A DNA stretch of 64,000 bases, taken from Methylomagnum ishizawai. Its GTDB lineage: Bacteria > Pseudomonadota > Gammaproteobacteria > Methylococcales > Methylococcaceae. Made by a program: the position numbers and the translations under genes. Below the pieces are notes generated by a model that saw only the letters and a program-made list of their open reading frames with translations, did no database searches and was not told where the DNA came from. Location: assembly GCF_019670005.1 (NCBI RefSeq), contig NZ_AP019783.1, forward strand, positions 578,501-642,500. Direction: 5' to 3'. This document shows, piece by piece, positions 26,308 through 35,742 of the stretch; position 1 is the first letter of the stretch, and every line of letters begins with the position of its first letter.

Positions 26308-26691
26308 CTACGGCCTGGCCGCAAGCCCCGCTTCGCCATCCAGCCACTTGAGATGGCTCGAACAACCCGCCCGGCAGTCGCCGGACCCGAACCGGGGCAC
26401 CAGGATGCGGCCCCCGGTCATTTGGTTGACCACGCACTCGGGTTCGCCGAAGCGCAGGGTGCCGGTGACGGCGACGCCGGGCGCGCCCAGCAGATAATCG
26501 ATATGCCAGTGCAGCCGCTTGAGCGCCCTGAGATGCCGGGCGATGCGGGCCTCGGGATTGCGCTTGGCGCTGCCGGTGTAGATATAGCGTCCCGCCGGGA
26601 AATCGAACTCGCCCAACCGCCCGACCCGGACCCGCACCGGCTCCGCGACCCGGATCAGCAATTGATAAGTAATCGGTGCCGCGTCGTTCAT
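26308..26691 (-). CDS. DUF123 / GIY-YIG-like domain protein
   Basis: A 127-residue protein of the DUF123 family, found alone or fused to endonuclease III in some archaea. Recognisable parts are YQLLIRVAEPVRVRVGRLG, GRYIYTGSAKRNPEARIARHLR and LHWHIDYLL, and a closing GSGDCRAGCSSHL. The fold is related to GIY-YIG nucleases, but activity is unproven. The start codon overlaps the nif3-like stop by four bases (TCAT at 26688-26691), so it is translationally coupled to that gene. Confidence 0.88.
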   Translation of the reverse strand: MNDAAPITYQLLIRVAEPVRVRVGRLGEFDFPAGRYIYTGSAKRNPEARIARHLRALKRLHWHIDYLLGAPGVAVTGTLRFGEPECVVNQMTGGRILVPRFGSGDCRAGCSSHLKWLDGEAGLAARP

Positions 26692-27455
26692 GCCGGGTTC
26701 CCGCTGGGGATGAAAAAGCAATCCACCGCGAAGGTTGCCTCCACCTTCGCCATCAAGGCCAGGATGCCGAAGCGCTCGGTGGCGTTGTGGCCCCCGGCGT
26801 ACATATGCAGCCCCGCCTCCTGGCTTTCGTGCCAATCATGCTCGCTCATCTCGCCGGTGACATAGGCGTCCAGCCGTTCCCGCACGGCCCTGGGCCAATC
26901 GCGGTTGGCCCCGCCGGTGATGATGCCCGCCGAACGCACCGGGGCCTCCGGGTCCGGGCTCGCCATCATCACCGGATGCTCCAACACCGCGCCCAAGCGC
27001 CCGCGCCAGGCTTCCGCCGCCATGGGTTCGGCCAGGCGGCCCTTGATCCCGGTGGGACGCCCCTCGTGGTCGCCGAAGGGTTCGAGTTCCACCATCCCCA
27101 AGGCCCGCGCCAAGCTGGCGGCGTTGCCGACTTCCGGGTGGGCGTCCAAGGGCAGATGGTAGGCGAACAGGTTCACCCCGTGCCGCACCAATGGGAACAC
27201 CCGCCGGGCGAAGGGGCCGGTCAGGGGCTTGGGGCCGTGGAATTTCCAGAACAGGCCATGGTGGACGATCAGCGCCTGCGCCCCGCCCTCGACGGCGAGC
27301 CGGGCCGAATCGGCGGTGGCCGAAACCGCGAAGGCGATGCGTCCGAGGGTCTCGGTGCCTTCGATTTGCAGGCCGTTGGGACCATAATCTGCATAATCCG
27401 AGGGCTGGAGCAACTCGGTCAGGAAGCTTTGCAGGTCGGCGCGGGCGATGGGCAT
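26688..27455 (-). CDS. Nif3-like dinuclear metal centre protein
   Basis: A 255-residue protein of the Nif3/YbgI family, a hexameric toroid with a dinuclear metal site. Signatures: DYADYGPNGLQIEG (residues about 21-34), ALIVHHGLFWKF (about 60-71), FAYHLPLDAHPEVGN and, near the C-terminus, YAGGHNATERFGI. The cellular role of the family is not settled. I start at MPIARADL. It is first in a two-gene unit with the DUF123 gene, and divergent from the OpgD-like gene. Confidence 0.92.
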   Translation of the reverse strand: MPIARADLQSFLTELLQPSDYADYGPNGLQIEGTETLGRIAFAVSATADSARLAVEGGAQALIVHHGLFWKFHGPKPLTGPFARRVFPLVRHGVNLFAYHLPLDAHPEVGNAASLARALGMVELEPFGDHEGRPTGIKGRLAEPMAAEAWRGRLGAVLEHPVMMASPDPEAPVRSAGIITGGANRDWPRAVRERLDAYVTGEMSEHDWHESQEAGLHMYAGGHNATERFGILALMAKVEATFAVDCFFIPSGNPA

Positions 27456-27569
27456 GGCGGGTTCCTCCAGGGGGGCGTGGGACGCGCCATCATACCCCGC
27501 CACATGGACGGACGCCCCGGATCGGGCTAGATTTCGGGATATATCACCTTATGATGCGGGGGGTTCAGC

Positions 27570-29129
27570 ATGATCCGCAGGGAAGTTTTGCTTAGGTTGA
27601 TGGCTTTGGCGGCCTGGGGGGCGTGGACGCCCGGACGGTTGCTGGCGGCGCGGCGCGAACCCAACCGGTCCGCGCCGGAAGGCAAGCCTTTCAGCCGGGA
27701 CTGGTTGCGGCAGGAGGCCAGGGATTTGGCGCAACAGCCGTTCGTGCCGGCACCCGACGAGGCGCTGCCGGATTGGGTCGCCGATCTGGATTGGGACGCC
27801 TATCAAGCCATCCGTTTCCGGCCCGAACAGGCGCTCTGGGCCGGGCTGGGCTTGCCGTTCCAGGCCCGCATGTTCCATCTGGGGCTGTTCTTCAAGCATC
27901 CGGTGGCGCTCTACGAGGTCGTGCATGGCGTGGCCGAGCCGGTCCATTATTGCCCGGAGTTGTTCGATTTCGGCAAAACCGCCGCGCCGGACGCCGCCGA
28001 GGATTTGGGCTTCGCCGGTTTCGGGATCTACGCCCCGCCCGATCTCGACCACGATCTGTTTTCCTTCCTCGGGGCCAGCTATTTCCGCGCCGTGGGCGCG
28101 ACCCGGCAATACGGCCTTTCGGCGCGTGGCCTCGCGCTGGATACCGGCCTGCCCCGGCCCGAGGAATTCCCCGAATTCCGCGCTTTCTGGCTGGAACGGC
28201 CTTCGGCGCGGGCCGACCATCTCAGGCTCCATGCCTTGCTCGACAGCCCCAGCGTGGCCGGGGCCTATACCTTCGAGGTCCGCACCGGCACCCACACGGT
28301 GATGGAGATCGAGGCCCGTCTCTTCCCGCGCCGGCCCATCGAGCGGGTCGGCATCGCGCCCTTGACCTCCATGTACCAGTTCGGCGAGAACGACCGCCGG
28401 GTCGCCGACGATTTCCGCCCGGAAATCCACGATTCCGACGGGCTGTGCCTCCATACCGGCGCGGACGAATGGATTTGGCGGCCTTTGGTCAATTCGCCGG
28501 TGGTGCGGGTCAATTCCTTCTTCGACCACAACCCCAAGGGCTTCGGACTCCTGCAACGCGACCGCGATTTCGACCATTATCTCGACGATGGCGCCCGCTA
28601 CCATCTGCGGCCCTCGGCCTGGGTCGAGCCCGTGGGCGATTGGGGCCGGGGCGCGGTGCAGTTGGTGGAAATCCCCACGGCGGACGAGACCTTCGACAAT
28701 ATCGTGGCGTTTTGGAATCCCGCCGAGGCTTTGGGTCCGGGCCAGGAGCGGGTGTTCCGCTACCGGCTGTCCTGGGGCGAAGTCCCGGTGGACCGTCCGG
28801 GCATCGCCGCGGCGGTGGCGACCCGCATCGGGGCGGGCGGGGTGCCGGGTCAGCGCGGGCGGGTGCCCTCGCGCAAGTTCGTGATCGATTTCGCGGGTGG
28901 CCGGTTGGCTGGTTTGGCGGGGAACGCCCGCGTCGAGCCGGTGGTGTGGTCCTCGCGGGGCATCGTCAAGGAACCCGCCGCCCGTCCGCTCCAGGGCACG
29001 CCGCTGTGGCGCTGCAACTTCGACCTGATGAGCGAGGGCGGGGAGCCGGTGGATTTGCGCTGCTATCTGCGCGACGACAAGGGGGCCTTGACCGAGACTT
29101 GGCTTTATCAATGGACCCCGCCGGGATAG
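27570..29129 (+). CDS. opgD: Periplasmic glucan biosynthesis protein (MdoG/OpgD family)
   Basis: A 519-residue periplasmic protein for synthesis or shaping of osmoregulated periplasmic glucans. The N-terminus MIRREVLLRLMALAA has a twin-arginine-like RRxxLLRL pattern, as in OpgD, which is why I prefer OpgD over OpgG. The core shows ALPDWVADLDWDAYQAIRF, FLGASYFRAVG, YGLSARGLALDTG and RLNWGE-like RYRLSWGEVPVD, in family order. No opgH glucosyltransferase is adjacent. The start at 27570 is the only one giving the export signal. Confidence 0.92.
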   Translation: MIRREVLLRLMALAAWGAWTPGRLLAARREPNRSAPEGKPFSRDWLRQEARDLAQQPFVPAPDEALPDWVADLDWDAYQAIRFRPEQALWAGLGLPFQARMFHLGLFFKHPVALYEVVHGVAEPVHYCPELFDFGKTAAPDAAEDLGFAGFGIYAPPDLDHDLFSFLGASYFRAVGATRQYGLSARGLALDTGLPRPEEFPEFRAFWLERPSARADHLRLHALLDSPSVAGAYTFEVRTGTHTVMEIEARLFPRRPIERVGIAPLTSMYQFGENDRRVADDFRPEIHDSDGLCLHTGADEWIWRPLVNSPVVRVNSFFDHNPKGFGLLQRDRDFDHYLDDGARYHLRPSAWVEPVGDWGRGAVQLVEIPTADETFDNIVAFWNPAEALGPGQERVFRYRLSWGEVPVDRPGIAAAVATRIGAGGVPGQRGRVPSRKFVIDFAGGRLAGLAGNARVEPVVWSSRGIVKEPAARPLQGTPLWRCNFDLMSEGGEPVDLRCYLRDDKGALTETWLYQWTPPG

Positions 29130-29355
29130 CGGGCCGGGCGGAAGCGATTCCCCAGCTTGTCTTTTTTGGAAGGCGCGGCACCGCTGGCGCGTATCCTGTC
29201 ATAGTCATATGGCAATCCAGGTAACGCATGGGTAGCATAGGCATCGGGCATGGTGGCGTCTCTGCCATGAGGCGTCTTTTCCTGAGGACCGCGGGCTGCG
29301 CGCTGGCGGCGGGGCCAGGCCCGGTGTCCAACAACCCTATCCGAGGAGCGCTCCC

Positions 29356-30288
29356 ATGCCTGGACTTGATTTGCTCGACGTGGCGATAAGCCTGGTTTTC
29401 CTATACCTCCTGATCAGCCTGATCGCCACCACCTTGATCGAATTGGTGGAAAACTTCCTGAACAAACGCAGCGCCTTCCTGTTGGAGGGCATGAAGGAAA
29501 TGCTGGGGTCCGATGGCCAGGGCCTGGTCGCCCAGGTGTATAACCATCCCATGATCTTTTCGCTGTTCCGGGGCGAATTCAAGGACGGCGGGAGCAACCT
29601 GCCGTCCTATATCCCGTCCCGCAAATTCGCCACGGCCTTGCTGGATATCGTGGTCCAGCGCACCGACGGCGTGGGCACCGCCCCGCTGGGCATCCAGAAA
29701 ATCCGGGAATCGGTGGACCAATTGCCGGACGGCCAACTCAAGTCCGCCTTGACCGCCATCCTCAACAAGGCCGGGGACGATGTGGATCAGGTGCGGGCGG
29801 AATTGGCGGCCTGGTACGACGACAGCATGCAGCGGGTGTCGGGCTGGTATCAGCGCCATACCAGGATGGTGGCCTTGGTGGTGGGATTCTTGGTGGCGGC
29901 GTCCTTGAACGCCGATACCGTCGGCATCAGCGCCAACCTATCCCGCGACCGGGCGATGCGGGAAGCGTTCGTGGCGGTGGCGCAGGGCTATGCCCAGCGG
30001 CCCGCGCCGGCCACGGCCAACGCGGACCAGGATTTCAGCGCGTTCCTGGACGAGGTCCAGAAGAAGACCCCCAGCGCCGGGGTGCCGTTGGGCTGGAACG
30101 AAATGAATCCCCTCCCGACCGGTATTTGGGCCATCCTGTCCAAGCTGGCGGGGCTGTTCCTGACCGCCGCCGCCACCACGCTGGGCGCGAGCTTTTGGTT
30201 CGACCTGCTGAAGAAGCTGATTAACGTGCGTTCGACGGTGAAGCCGGAGCCGGTTCCGGCGGCGACCCCGGCCACGACCGGGCAGTAG
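29356..30288 (+). CDS. Uncharacterised membrane protein (310 aa)
   Basis: Three hydrophobic segments: residues about 8-33 (VAISLVFLYLLISLIATTLI), about 172-190 (MVALVVGFLVAASL) and about 258-285 (ILSKLAGLFLTAAATTLGAS). The segment between the first two (about 35-165) is soluble and contains FSLFRGEFKDGG and LPSYIPSRKFATALLDIV. I recall this as a conserved but unnamed family and assign no function. It is monocistronic and ends at a good intrinsic terminator. The 226 bases upstream show no convincing second gene. Confidence 0.8.
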   Translation: MPGLDLLDVAISLVFLYLLISLIATTLIELVENFLNKRSAFLLEGMKEMLGSDGQGLVAQVYNHPMIFSLFRGEFKDGGSNLPSYIPSRKFATALLDIVVQRTDGVGTAPLGIQKIRESVDQLPDGQLKSALTAILNKAGDDVDQVRAELAAWYDDSMQRVSGWYQRHTRMVALVVGFLVAASLNADTVGISANLSRDRAMREAFVAVAQGYAQRPAPATANADQDFSAFLDEVQKKTPSAGVPLGWNEMNPLPTGIWAILSKLAGLFLTAAATTLGASFWFDLLKKLINVRSTVKPEPVPAATPATTGQ

Positions 30289-30310
30289 TCGGCGGGTGGG
30301 GTTGGAGAAG

Positions 30311-30342
30311 GCCGGGCGGCGGGGGAGCCGCCTGGCTTTTTT
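30311..30342 (+). terminator. Rho-independent terminator
   Basis: GCCGGGCGGC (30311-30320) pairs with GCCGCCTGGC (30327-30336) around GGGGGA, followed directly by six T's. It ends the gene at 29356-30288. Confidence 0.85.
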
Positions 30343-30356
30343 GCGGGGGATATCGT

Positions 30357-30617
30357 TGAGAAGCTGTCTGGCAAAGATTCAGACGCATTGATCCTCTGGG
30401 GAATGTTCAGGACCCAGCCCAGCTTTTCGTCCACGTACTGGACCGCCGTGCCGCGATAGCCCGCGTCGCCGGAGAACGCCTCGGTCCGGGGGTGCTTCTC
30501 CGCCGCCCGGCGCAGCGCCTCGCAGGCTCCCACCGTATCTATCGTGCAGGTTGGCGGCGTGGACCTCGATAGGCGGCAGGTGGCCCAGGGTGCCCACGCC
30601 GCCCCAACCCACGGGAG
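30357..30617 (-). mobile_element. IS5-like transposase remnant with one terminal repeat
   Basis: On the minus strand the translation shows an IS5-family-like DDE transposase fragment: TLGHLPPIEVHAANLHD in one frame, then after a frameshift near 30533-30545 GACEALRRAAEKHPRTEAFS, GDAGYRGTAVQYVDEK and LGWVLNIPQRI in another. The sequence then jumps straight into GAAGCTGTCTGGCAAAG (30360-30376, plus strand), which matches the terminal inverted repeat of the MITE at 57601. The N-terminal half and the extreme C-terminus of the transposase are missing, so this is an internally deleted, frameshifted relic. It abuts the stop codon of the MFS/spermidine synthase gene. Confidence 0.78.
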
Positions 30618-30625
30618 TTTCCGCT

Positions 30626-33511
30626 TTACTTCGCCGCGACGGGTTCCGCCAAGCGCCTGCGGGCCTCCTCGACCACCGCCGGATCGGCATGCCGGGTTTG
30701 GATAATCTCCCGATATAACGCCATGGCCTCGTCGCGCCGTCCCAAGCCATCCAGCGCCCTGGCCCGATATAAAACGGCTTTGATTCCATCGAACGAGCGC
30801 TTGGGAATGGTCAGATAAAACCAGGCTTTTTCATAATCGCCGAGTTCCACATAACTCCGGCCCATCCGGTACAGCGCCTCTTGATCGCCGCCATCCACCG
30901 CCAATTCGCGCTGATAATTCTCCAAGGCGGCGGCGCGATTACCCATCGCCTCATAAGCCGAGCCGATATTGAAGTAAGCATTATCGTAACGCCCGTCCAG
31001 CGCCAAGGCTTGGCGGAATTGGGCGATGGCTTCTTCGTAGCGCCCGTTTTCCAACAAGCGATAGCCATATTTATGATGGGCCTTGGCGGTCGGGGTTTGA
31101 TCCACCAGGGCTTGCCAATAATCAAAATCCGCCACGGCATAATCCCGCCGATAATCCTGGGCGGCGGCCCGCACCAAGGCGCTCCAGCGGCGGGTGAGAT
31201 AAGCTTCCTTGTCCAATCTTTGCCCGGCTTCGACCACCAATCTTGCCGGTTTCCATTCCCCCAGCGCCGTCAGATAATCCCGTACATGATCCAATTGCAC
31301 CCGGCTTTCCAGCACCGCCTTGAAGCGGGGAATGCCCTTGTGTTTCAAGCGGGCGATCTCGAATTCCAAGGCCGGGAAATCCAGGGTATTGACCGGCACC
31401 GCTTCCGGGTTTTCGATCAGCGTCAAGGCCCGCCCGGATAAGAGGTTGTAGGGAATCCAATCCGGCAAGGTCAGATATTGTCCACCCAACTCCCGCCAGA
31501 CCTCGGGCGCTTTGCTGGCAAGGCCGGTTTGCCGCAAAGCCACCGGCTGGTCGCCGCAGAGGATCAAGAAATAAGTGGCTTTGACATAGAAGATCGAACA
31601 TTCCTTGAAAGCCGCGCCCAAGGTTTTGAGGATTATATTGATGCCGACATCGCCGATGCGCGAATCCACCCAAGTCGCATAGACACCATCCGGGCGTAGA
31701 TGGGTTTTCACCGCCCGGTAGAAATCCAGGGTATAGAGCTTGGCCGAACTGAAATACAAGGGCGAGGTCACGGTATTCAAAATCAGCGAATAGGTCTTGC
31801 CGACACCGCGTACATAATGGATGGCATCGTCCAGGATCACATCGACCTTGGGGTTATTGGCGATATCGTGGTTCCAGCGTTTGAGCTTGCCGAGATTGGC
31901 CTGTACGGCGGGATTGATTTCCACGGCATCGGTATGGTCGAAGGCCATGCCCACCACCGAGGCGGTGGCACCGCTGCCCAAGCCCAACACCAGGGCCTCA
32001 TCGGTGCGCGGCGAGAACATGGCGGCCATCAGGCCGACGATTTGCTCGGAAGAAGAATTCAGCGGAAAACTCACATAGCCATTGATAAAGAAATAGGGTT
32101 TATTGCCGATCCAGGTGATCGAGAAAATATCCTGGTGGCCTTTGAAGCGATCCGTGACTTTGAAAGAAGCGCGGGTTTTGGTGAATTCGGCATGGGATTG
32201 GAAGGTCACGTAATTCATATAGAGCAAGCGCTCGTCCCACACCCAGCGCTGCACAGCGAACAACAACGCCGCCCCCGCCACGGCGAACTCGATTTCCCGG
32301 ACGCCCAGCCCCCGGTAAACCAGCCACGCCGCCCCGGAAAAACCCGCCACCACCAATAGTTGCACCCCGTAATCGAGATAGGGATGCAGGGCGAACACCA
32401 TCAGCAGGAAACCGGCGCTATTGGCCAGGGCCGCGACGAACAGGAGATAACCCGATTCCTTGGCGACCTGGGCGGAGCGGATCAACAAGGCGGGCACGGT
32501 GGCCCCGAAAGTGAGCGCGGGCACGGCCATCAAGGCCAGCAGCAGCAGCGCCTTGAGCGCGGTCACGGCCCCCCGGATTTCGCTCGCGCCCTGGTAGAGC
32601 AAGGAATAGGCGGTCACGGCGGGTTCCACAGCGGCCAGGAGCAGGGCCAAACCGGCCAGATTGACCAGCATTAGGGTGGCGAAACCGACCTTGTAGCGCT
32701 TGACCAGGGGCGTGCCCAGGGCGATGCCGAACAACACGATGCCCAACACCAGGGCGAAGGTTTCCCGGAACGGCCCGAACATGAATTCGGCCAGTTTGAC
32801 CATGAACAACTGGAAGATCGCCGAAGCCACCGAGGCCAGGGCCAGGGCGGCGACCTCGCGGACGGGGAAAGCCCGCGATTCCACCGCCACCACGGGTGCC
32901 GGGCGCGGTTCGCCATAACCCAACCGCAGCCAGGCCGCCACCCCGAAATTGATCCCCACGAAGCCCAGCATCGCCCCGGAAATCCCGAACCAGCGCAGCA
33001 CCGCGAACTCCAGCGCCACGGCGGTCACGCCCGCCCCCAGGTTGTAGATCGAATAGACCTGGGCGAAACCGGCGTCGTCGGCCTCGGTCGCCAGATAACC
33101 CGCGAACAAGGGCACGCTGCATCCCACCAGGAACGCGGGCAGCAGCAGCAAGACCACGCCCACCCCGACTTGCGCCCCGAGCCCGGAGGCGGCGGAAACC
33201 TGCCCGCTGTAAAGCAAAGTTTGCAAGTCCCCGTAACACAGCACGAAGGCCAAACCGCACGCGCCGATCCCGGCCTCGATCAACCACAGCCAGCGCCACA
33301 GCCGATGGGCGCAGGCCGAACCCAGCCCCGATCCCAGCAAGAACGTAATCAGCACCGCCGCCGACACCGCGAATTGATCGCCGATCAGATTGCCCAGCAA
33401 GCGCCCGTACAGCACTTCGTAGGAAATGCCCGCGAACCCGGACAGCAACAGCAGGAAGGGCAAGGGATTCCTGGACCAGGGCCAGGAAGGGGATGGGAAC
33501 GGCAGGTTCAT
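30626..33511 (-). CDS. Fused membrane / spermidine synthase-like / TPR protein
   Basis: A 961-residue protein. Residues about 10-445 hold about twelve or more transmembrane helices of the fused MFS/spermidine synthase type (FLLLLSGFAGISYEVLYGRLL at the start). Residues about 480-690 form a Rossmann methyltransferase/polyamine synthase-like domain with VLGLGSGATASVVG, AVEINPAVQAN and ILDDAIHYV. Residues about 830-930 contain three TPR repeats (GRYEEAIAQFRQALALDG, GNRAAALENYQREL, LGDYEKAWFYL). The catalytic identity is not proven. The TPR tail suggests a protein partner at the membrane. I start at MNLPFPSPSW. The gene ends at the insertion-sequence relic. Confidence 0.85.
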   Translation of the reverse strand: MNLPFPSPSWPWSRNPLPFLLLLSGFAGISYEVLYGRLLGNLIGDQFAVSAAVLITFLLGSGLGSACAHRLWRWLWLIEAGIGACGLAFVLCYGDLQTLLYSGQVSAASGLGAQVGVGVVLLLLPAFLVGCSVPLFAGYLATEADDAGFAQVYSIYNLGAGVTAVALEFAVLRWFGISGAMLGFVGINFGVAAWLRLGYGEPRPAPVVAVESRAFPVREVAALALASVASAIFQLFMVKLAEFMFGPFRETFALVLGIVLFGIALGTPLVKRYKVGFATLMLVNLAGLALLLAAVEPAVTAYSLLYQGASEIRGAVTALKALLLLALMAVPALTFGATVPALLIRSAQVAKESGYLLFVAALANSAGFLLMVFALHPYLDYGVQLLVVAGFSGAAWLVYRGLGVREIEFAVAGAALLFAVQRWVWDERLLYMNYVTFQSHAEFTKTRASFKVTDRFKGHQDIFSITWIGNKPYFFINGYVSFPLNSSSEQIVGLMAAMFSPRTDEALVLGLGSGATASVVGMAFDHTDAVEINPAVQANLGKLKRWNHDIANNPKVDVILDDAIHYVRGVGKTYSLILNTVTSPLYFSSAKLYTLDFYRAVKTHLRPDGVYATWVDSRIGDVGINIILKTLGAAFKECSIFYVKATYFLILCGDQPVALRQTGLASKAPEVWRELGGQYLTLPDWIPYNLLSGRALTLIENPEAVPVNTLDFPALEFEIARLKHKGIPRFKAVLESRVQLDHVRDYLTALGEWKPARLVVEAGQRLDKEAYLTRRWSALVRAAAQDYRRDYAVADFDYWQALVDQTPTAKAHHKYGYRLLENGRYEEAIAQFRQALALDGRYDNAYFNIGSAYEAMGNRAAALENYQRELAVDGGDQEALYRMGRSYVELGDYEKAWFYLTIPKRSFDGIKAVLYRARALDGLGRRDEAMALYREIIQTRHADPAVVEEARRRLAEPVAAK

Positions 33512-33904
33512 GGCTTGGGCACGCGGGTGGATGGGAAAAGGCATTGTAGCGATGAAGTACACGCCAGGGATGGCCTGGATAGGTGAAGCGGAAATGAACA
33601 AACCGGGCTGGGTTATCGATACGGATTGCTACGTATTCTTCGCGGCAAGCCGGGCTATTAGATTAATGCCCGTCCGGCAGTGGTCGATGATGCATCCCCC
33701 CCTTGTCATCGACTGCCCAGTCCGGGCGCGGGAAATGGATATTTCCGCTATCTAGGCGTGCGTCGGAAGAGGGAGACCGCACAGTTCATACTGGAATGCG
33801 CTAACGGAACAAGGATGTTCCGGATTTTTCCGACGCGCCTCGCCTCGCCGTTCCGGCGGATTCGGCGCTACACTGGCGGCTTTTCGCCGACCTGTCCAGA
33901 CGCC
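33512..33904. other. Intergenic region with nested inverted repeats
   Basis: 393 bases between two divergent genes. GCGTCGGAA near 33762-33770 pairs with TTCCGACGC near 33828-33836. Inside are the perfect hairpin GGAACA-AGGA-TGTTCC (33806-33821) and CGGATTTTTCCG (33821-33832). It must hold promoters for both neighbours. I see no credible protein, but a small structured RNA at about 33760-33840 is possible. Confidence 0.4.
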
Positions 33905-35221
33905 ATGAACATCGCCCCGGAACCCCAGCGCCACGCCCAAGACCTCCTCGACTTCATCGACCACAGCCCCAGCCCCTGGCACGCCGCCGCCACCTTGGAA
34001 ATACGGCTGCTGGCCCAGGGCTATACGCCTTTGCCCGAGGGCGCGGCCTGGTCCCTGGGCCCCGGCGGCAAGCATTATGTGATCCGGGGCGGTTCGTCCT
34101 TGATCGCCTTCCACATCGGCGACGGGGCTTTGCCCGAGCGGGGCTTCCGCATCGTCGGCGCCCATACCGATTCGCCGGGGCTGCGCCTGAAGCCCAAAGC
34201 CCCGCACAAGGCGGAGAACCTGTTGCGGCTGGGGGTCGAGGTCTACGGCGGGCCGATCCTGGCGACCTTCACCGACCGCGATCTAAGCCTCGCGGGGCGG
34301 TTGCACCTGCGCGGCCCGGCCCGGATCGAAACCCGGTTGCTGCGCTTCCCCCGAGCCCTGGCCCGGCTGCCCAACCTCGCCATACACATGAACCGCGGCG
34401 TCAACGAGGACGGCCTCAAGCTGAACAAGCAGAGCGAACTGCCCCTGCTGCTGACCGGCTTGCAGGGCGAAACCCAGCCGGAACAGCGTTTCCTGGATTT
34501 GCTGGCGGAGCAGGCGGGGTGCGCGCCCGCGGATATCCTGAGCTTCGAACTGAACGTCTACGACACCCAGCCGGGGGCGTTCTGGGGCGCGGCGGGGGAA
34601 TTCATCGCCGACGGCCAGATCGACAATCTTTCATCCTGCCATGCGGGCCTGGCGGCCTTGCTGGCGGCGGAAACCGGGGCGCATACCCAGGTGGCGGCGT
34701 TCTTCGACCACGAGGAGGTCGGCAGCGAGAGCCACAAAGGGGCGCAAGGCGGTTTCCTGGCCGATGTGCTGGAACGGATCGCCCACGGCCTGGGGCTGGG
34801 CGCGGCGGATTACAAACGGGCCTTGGCCCAGGGCTTCCTGGTCAGCGCCGACGCCGCCCACGCCTACCATCCCAATTTCCCCAACGCCTACGAACCGGCC
34901 CATGGCCTCAAGGTGAACGGCGGTCCCGCCATCAAGCTCAACGCCAACCAGCGCTACGCCACCGACGGCCTGGGCGAGGCGCGGTTCATGCGGCTGTGCG
35001 AACAGGCCGGGGTGCCCTATCAAAAATACGCCCACCGCACCGACCTCGCCTGCGGCTCCACCATCGGCCCCATGACCTCGGCCCGGCTGGGCCTTCCAGC
35101 GGTGGATTGCGGCTGCCCGATGTGGGCCATGCACAGCGCCAGGGAAAGCGCCGGGGTGTTGGACCAGGCGTGGTTCGCCCAGGTGTTGCGGCAATTCCTG
35201 GACGTGGCCGAATTGCCCTGA
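33905..35221 (+). CDS. apeB: M18 family aminopeptidase
   Basis: A 438-residue dinuclear-zinc aminopeptidase, cytosolic, probably a dodecamer. Metal and active-site motifs: GAHTDSPGLRLKPK (residues about 84-97), GQIDNLSSC (about 237-245), FDHEEVGSESHKGA (about 264-277) and the C-terminal CGSTIGPMTSARLG with MWAMHSARES. Length is normal for the family (about 430). I chose MNIAPEPQRH as the start because the 75 upstream codons are not family-like. It converges with the small DUF6524-like gene, 13 bases away. Confidence 0.95.
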   Translation: MNIAPEPQRHAQDLLDFIDHSPSPWHAAATLEIRLLAQGYTPLPEGAAWSLGPGGKHYVIRGGSSLIAFHIGDGALPERGFRIVGAHTDSPGLRLKPKAPHKAENLLRLGVEVYGGPILATFTDRDLSLAGRLHLRGPARIETRLLRFPRALARLPNLAIHMNRGVNEDGLKLNKQSELPLLLTGLQGETQPEQRFLDLLAEQAGCAPADILSFELNVYDTQPGAFWGAAGEFIADGQIDNLSSCHAGLAALLAAETGAHTQVAAFFDHEEVGSESHKGAQGGFLADVLERIAHGLGLGAADYKRALAQGFLVSADAAHAYHPNFPNAYEPAHGLKVNGGPAIKLNANQRYATDGLGEARFMRLCEQAGVPYQKYAHRTDLACGSTIGPMTSARLGLPAVDCGCPMWAMHSARESAGVLDQAWFAQVLRQFLDVAELP

Positions 35222-35234
35222 TCCGGCCCCGCGG

Positions 35235-35630
35235 CTATCCGTGGTCGTGTCCCTCGTCGACCTCGACCTGCCCCGACATGCGCCGCCAGATATGGGCCCA
35301 GGACATGCCTATCGCCAACACGGCGGCGATCAACACCAAGGCCACATAGGCCATGGCCTCGCCCTGGGCCGAGAGCCAACCCAGGTCGAACAGCAGCCAG
35401 GCCAGCGAGCCCAGGAAAGCCCCGGCCAGCGCGATGCCCAAGAACCCGAGCGATTCCAGCGTGGCGTGCAGGAACAATACCCAGCCGATCAACAACACCA
35501 CGCCCGCGAACGCTTCCGGCGCACCCCATCCGGTCGCCGTCGCCCAGCGCACATAATTCCATGGCGAGGGATTCCAGGTGGCGAACACCAGGACCAGGGC
35601 AGCGAGGAAACGAAGCGTGAAGCCGAACAT
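35235..35630 (-). CDS. Small membrane protein (DUF6524-like)
   Basis: A 131-residue protein with four hydrophobic helices: residues about 4-20, 40-58, 60-82 and 92-112. It starts MFGFTLRFLAALVLVFATWNP and includes PSPWNYVRWA and GMSWAHIWRRMSGQ, with a His/Glu/Asp-rich tail (EVDEGHDHG). I believe it belongs to the DUF6524 family; function unknown. It converges with the M18 gene and stands alone. Confidence 0.75.
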   Translation of the reverse strand: MFGFTLRFLAALVLVFATWNPSPWNYVRWATATGWGAPEAFAGVVLLIGWVLFLHATLESLGFLGIALAGAFLGSLAWLLFDLGWLSAQGEAMAYVALVLIAAVLAIGMSWAHIWRRMSGQVEVDEGHDHG

Positions 35631-35742
35631 GCGATGATCTCCGAGGCGCGAAAGCCGCGCAGTTTAGGGGGAAGGGAACGCGGCTGGCAACGCGGCGGGA
35701 CGCGCCGCCGGGGCGGCGCTTGGCGCGGGGCTTCCCAACCGC

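Noticed and set aside
29268-29390. Short frame MRRLFLRTAGCALAAGP ahead of the 310-residue membrane protein
   Set aside because: It overlaps the real gene start, lacks a ribosome binding site and has no recognisable family; chance frame more likely.
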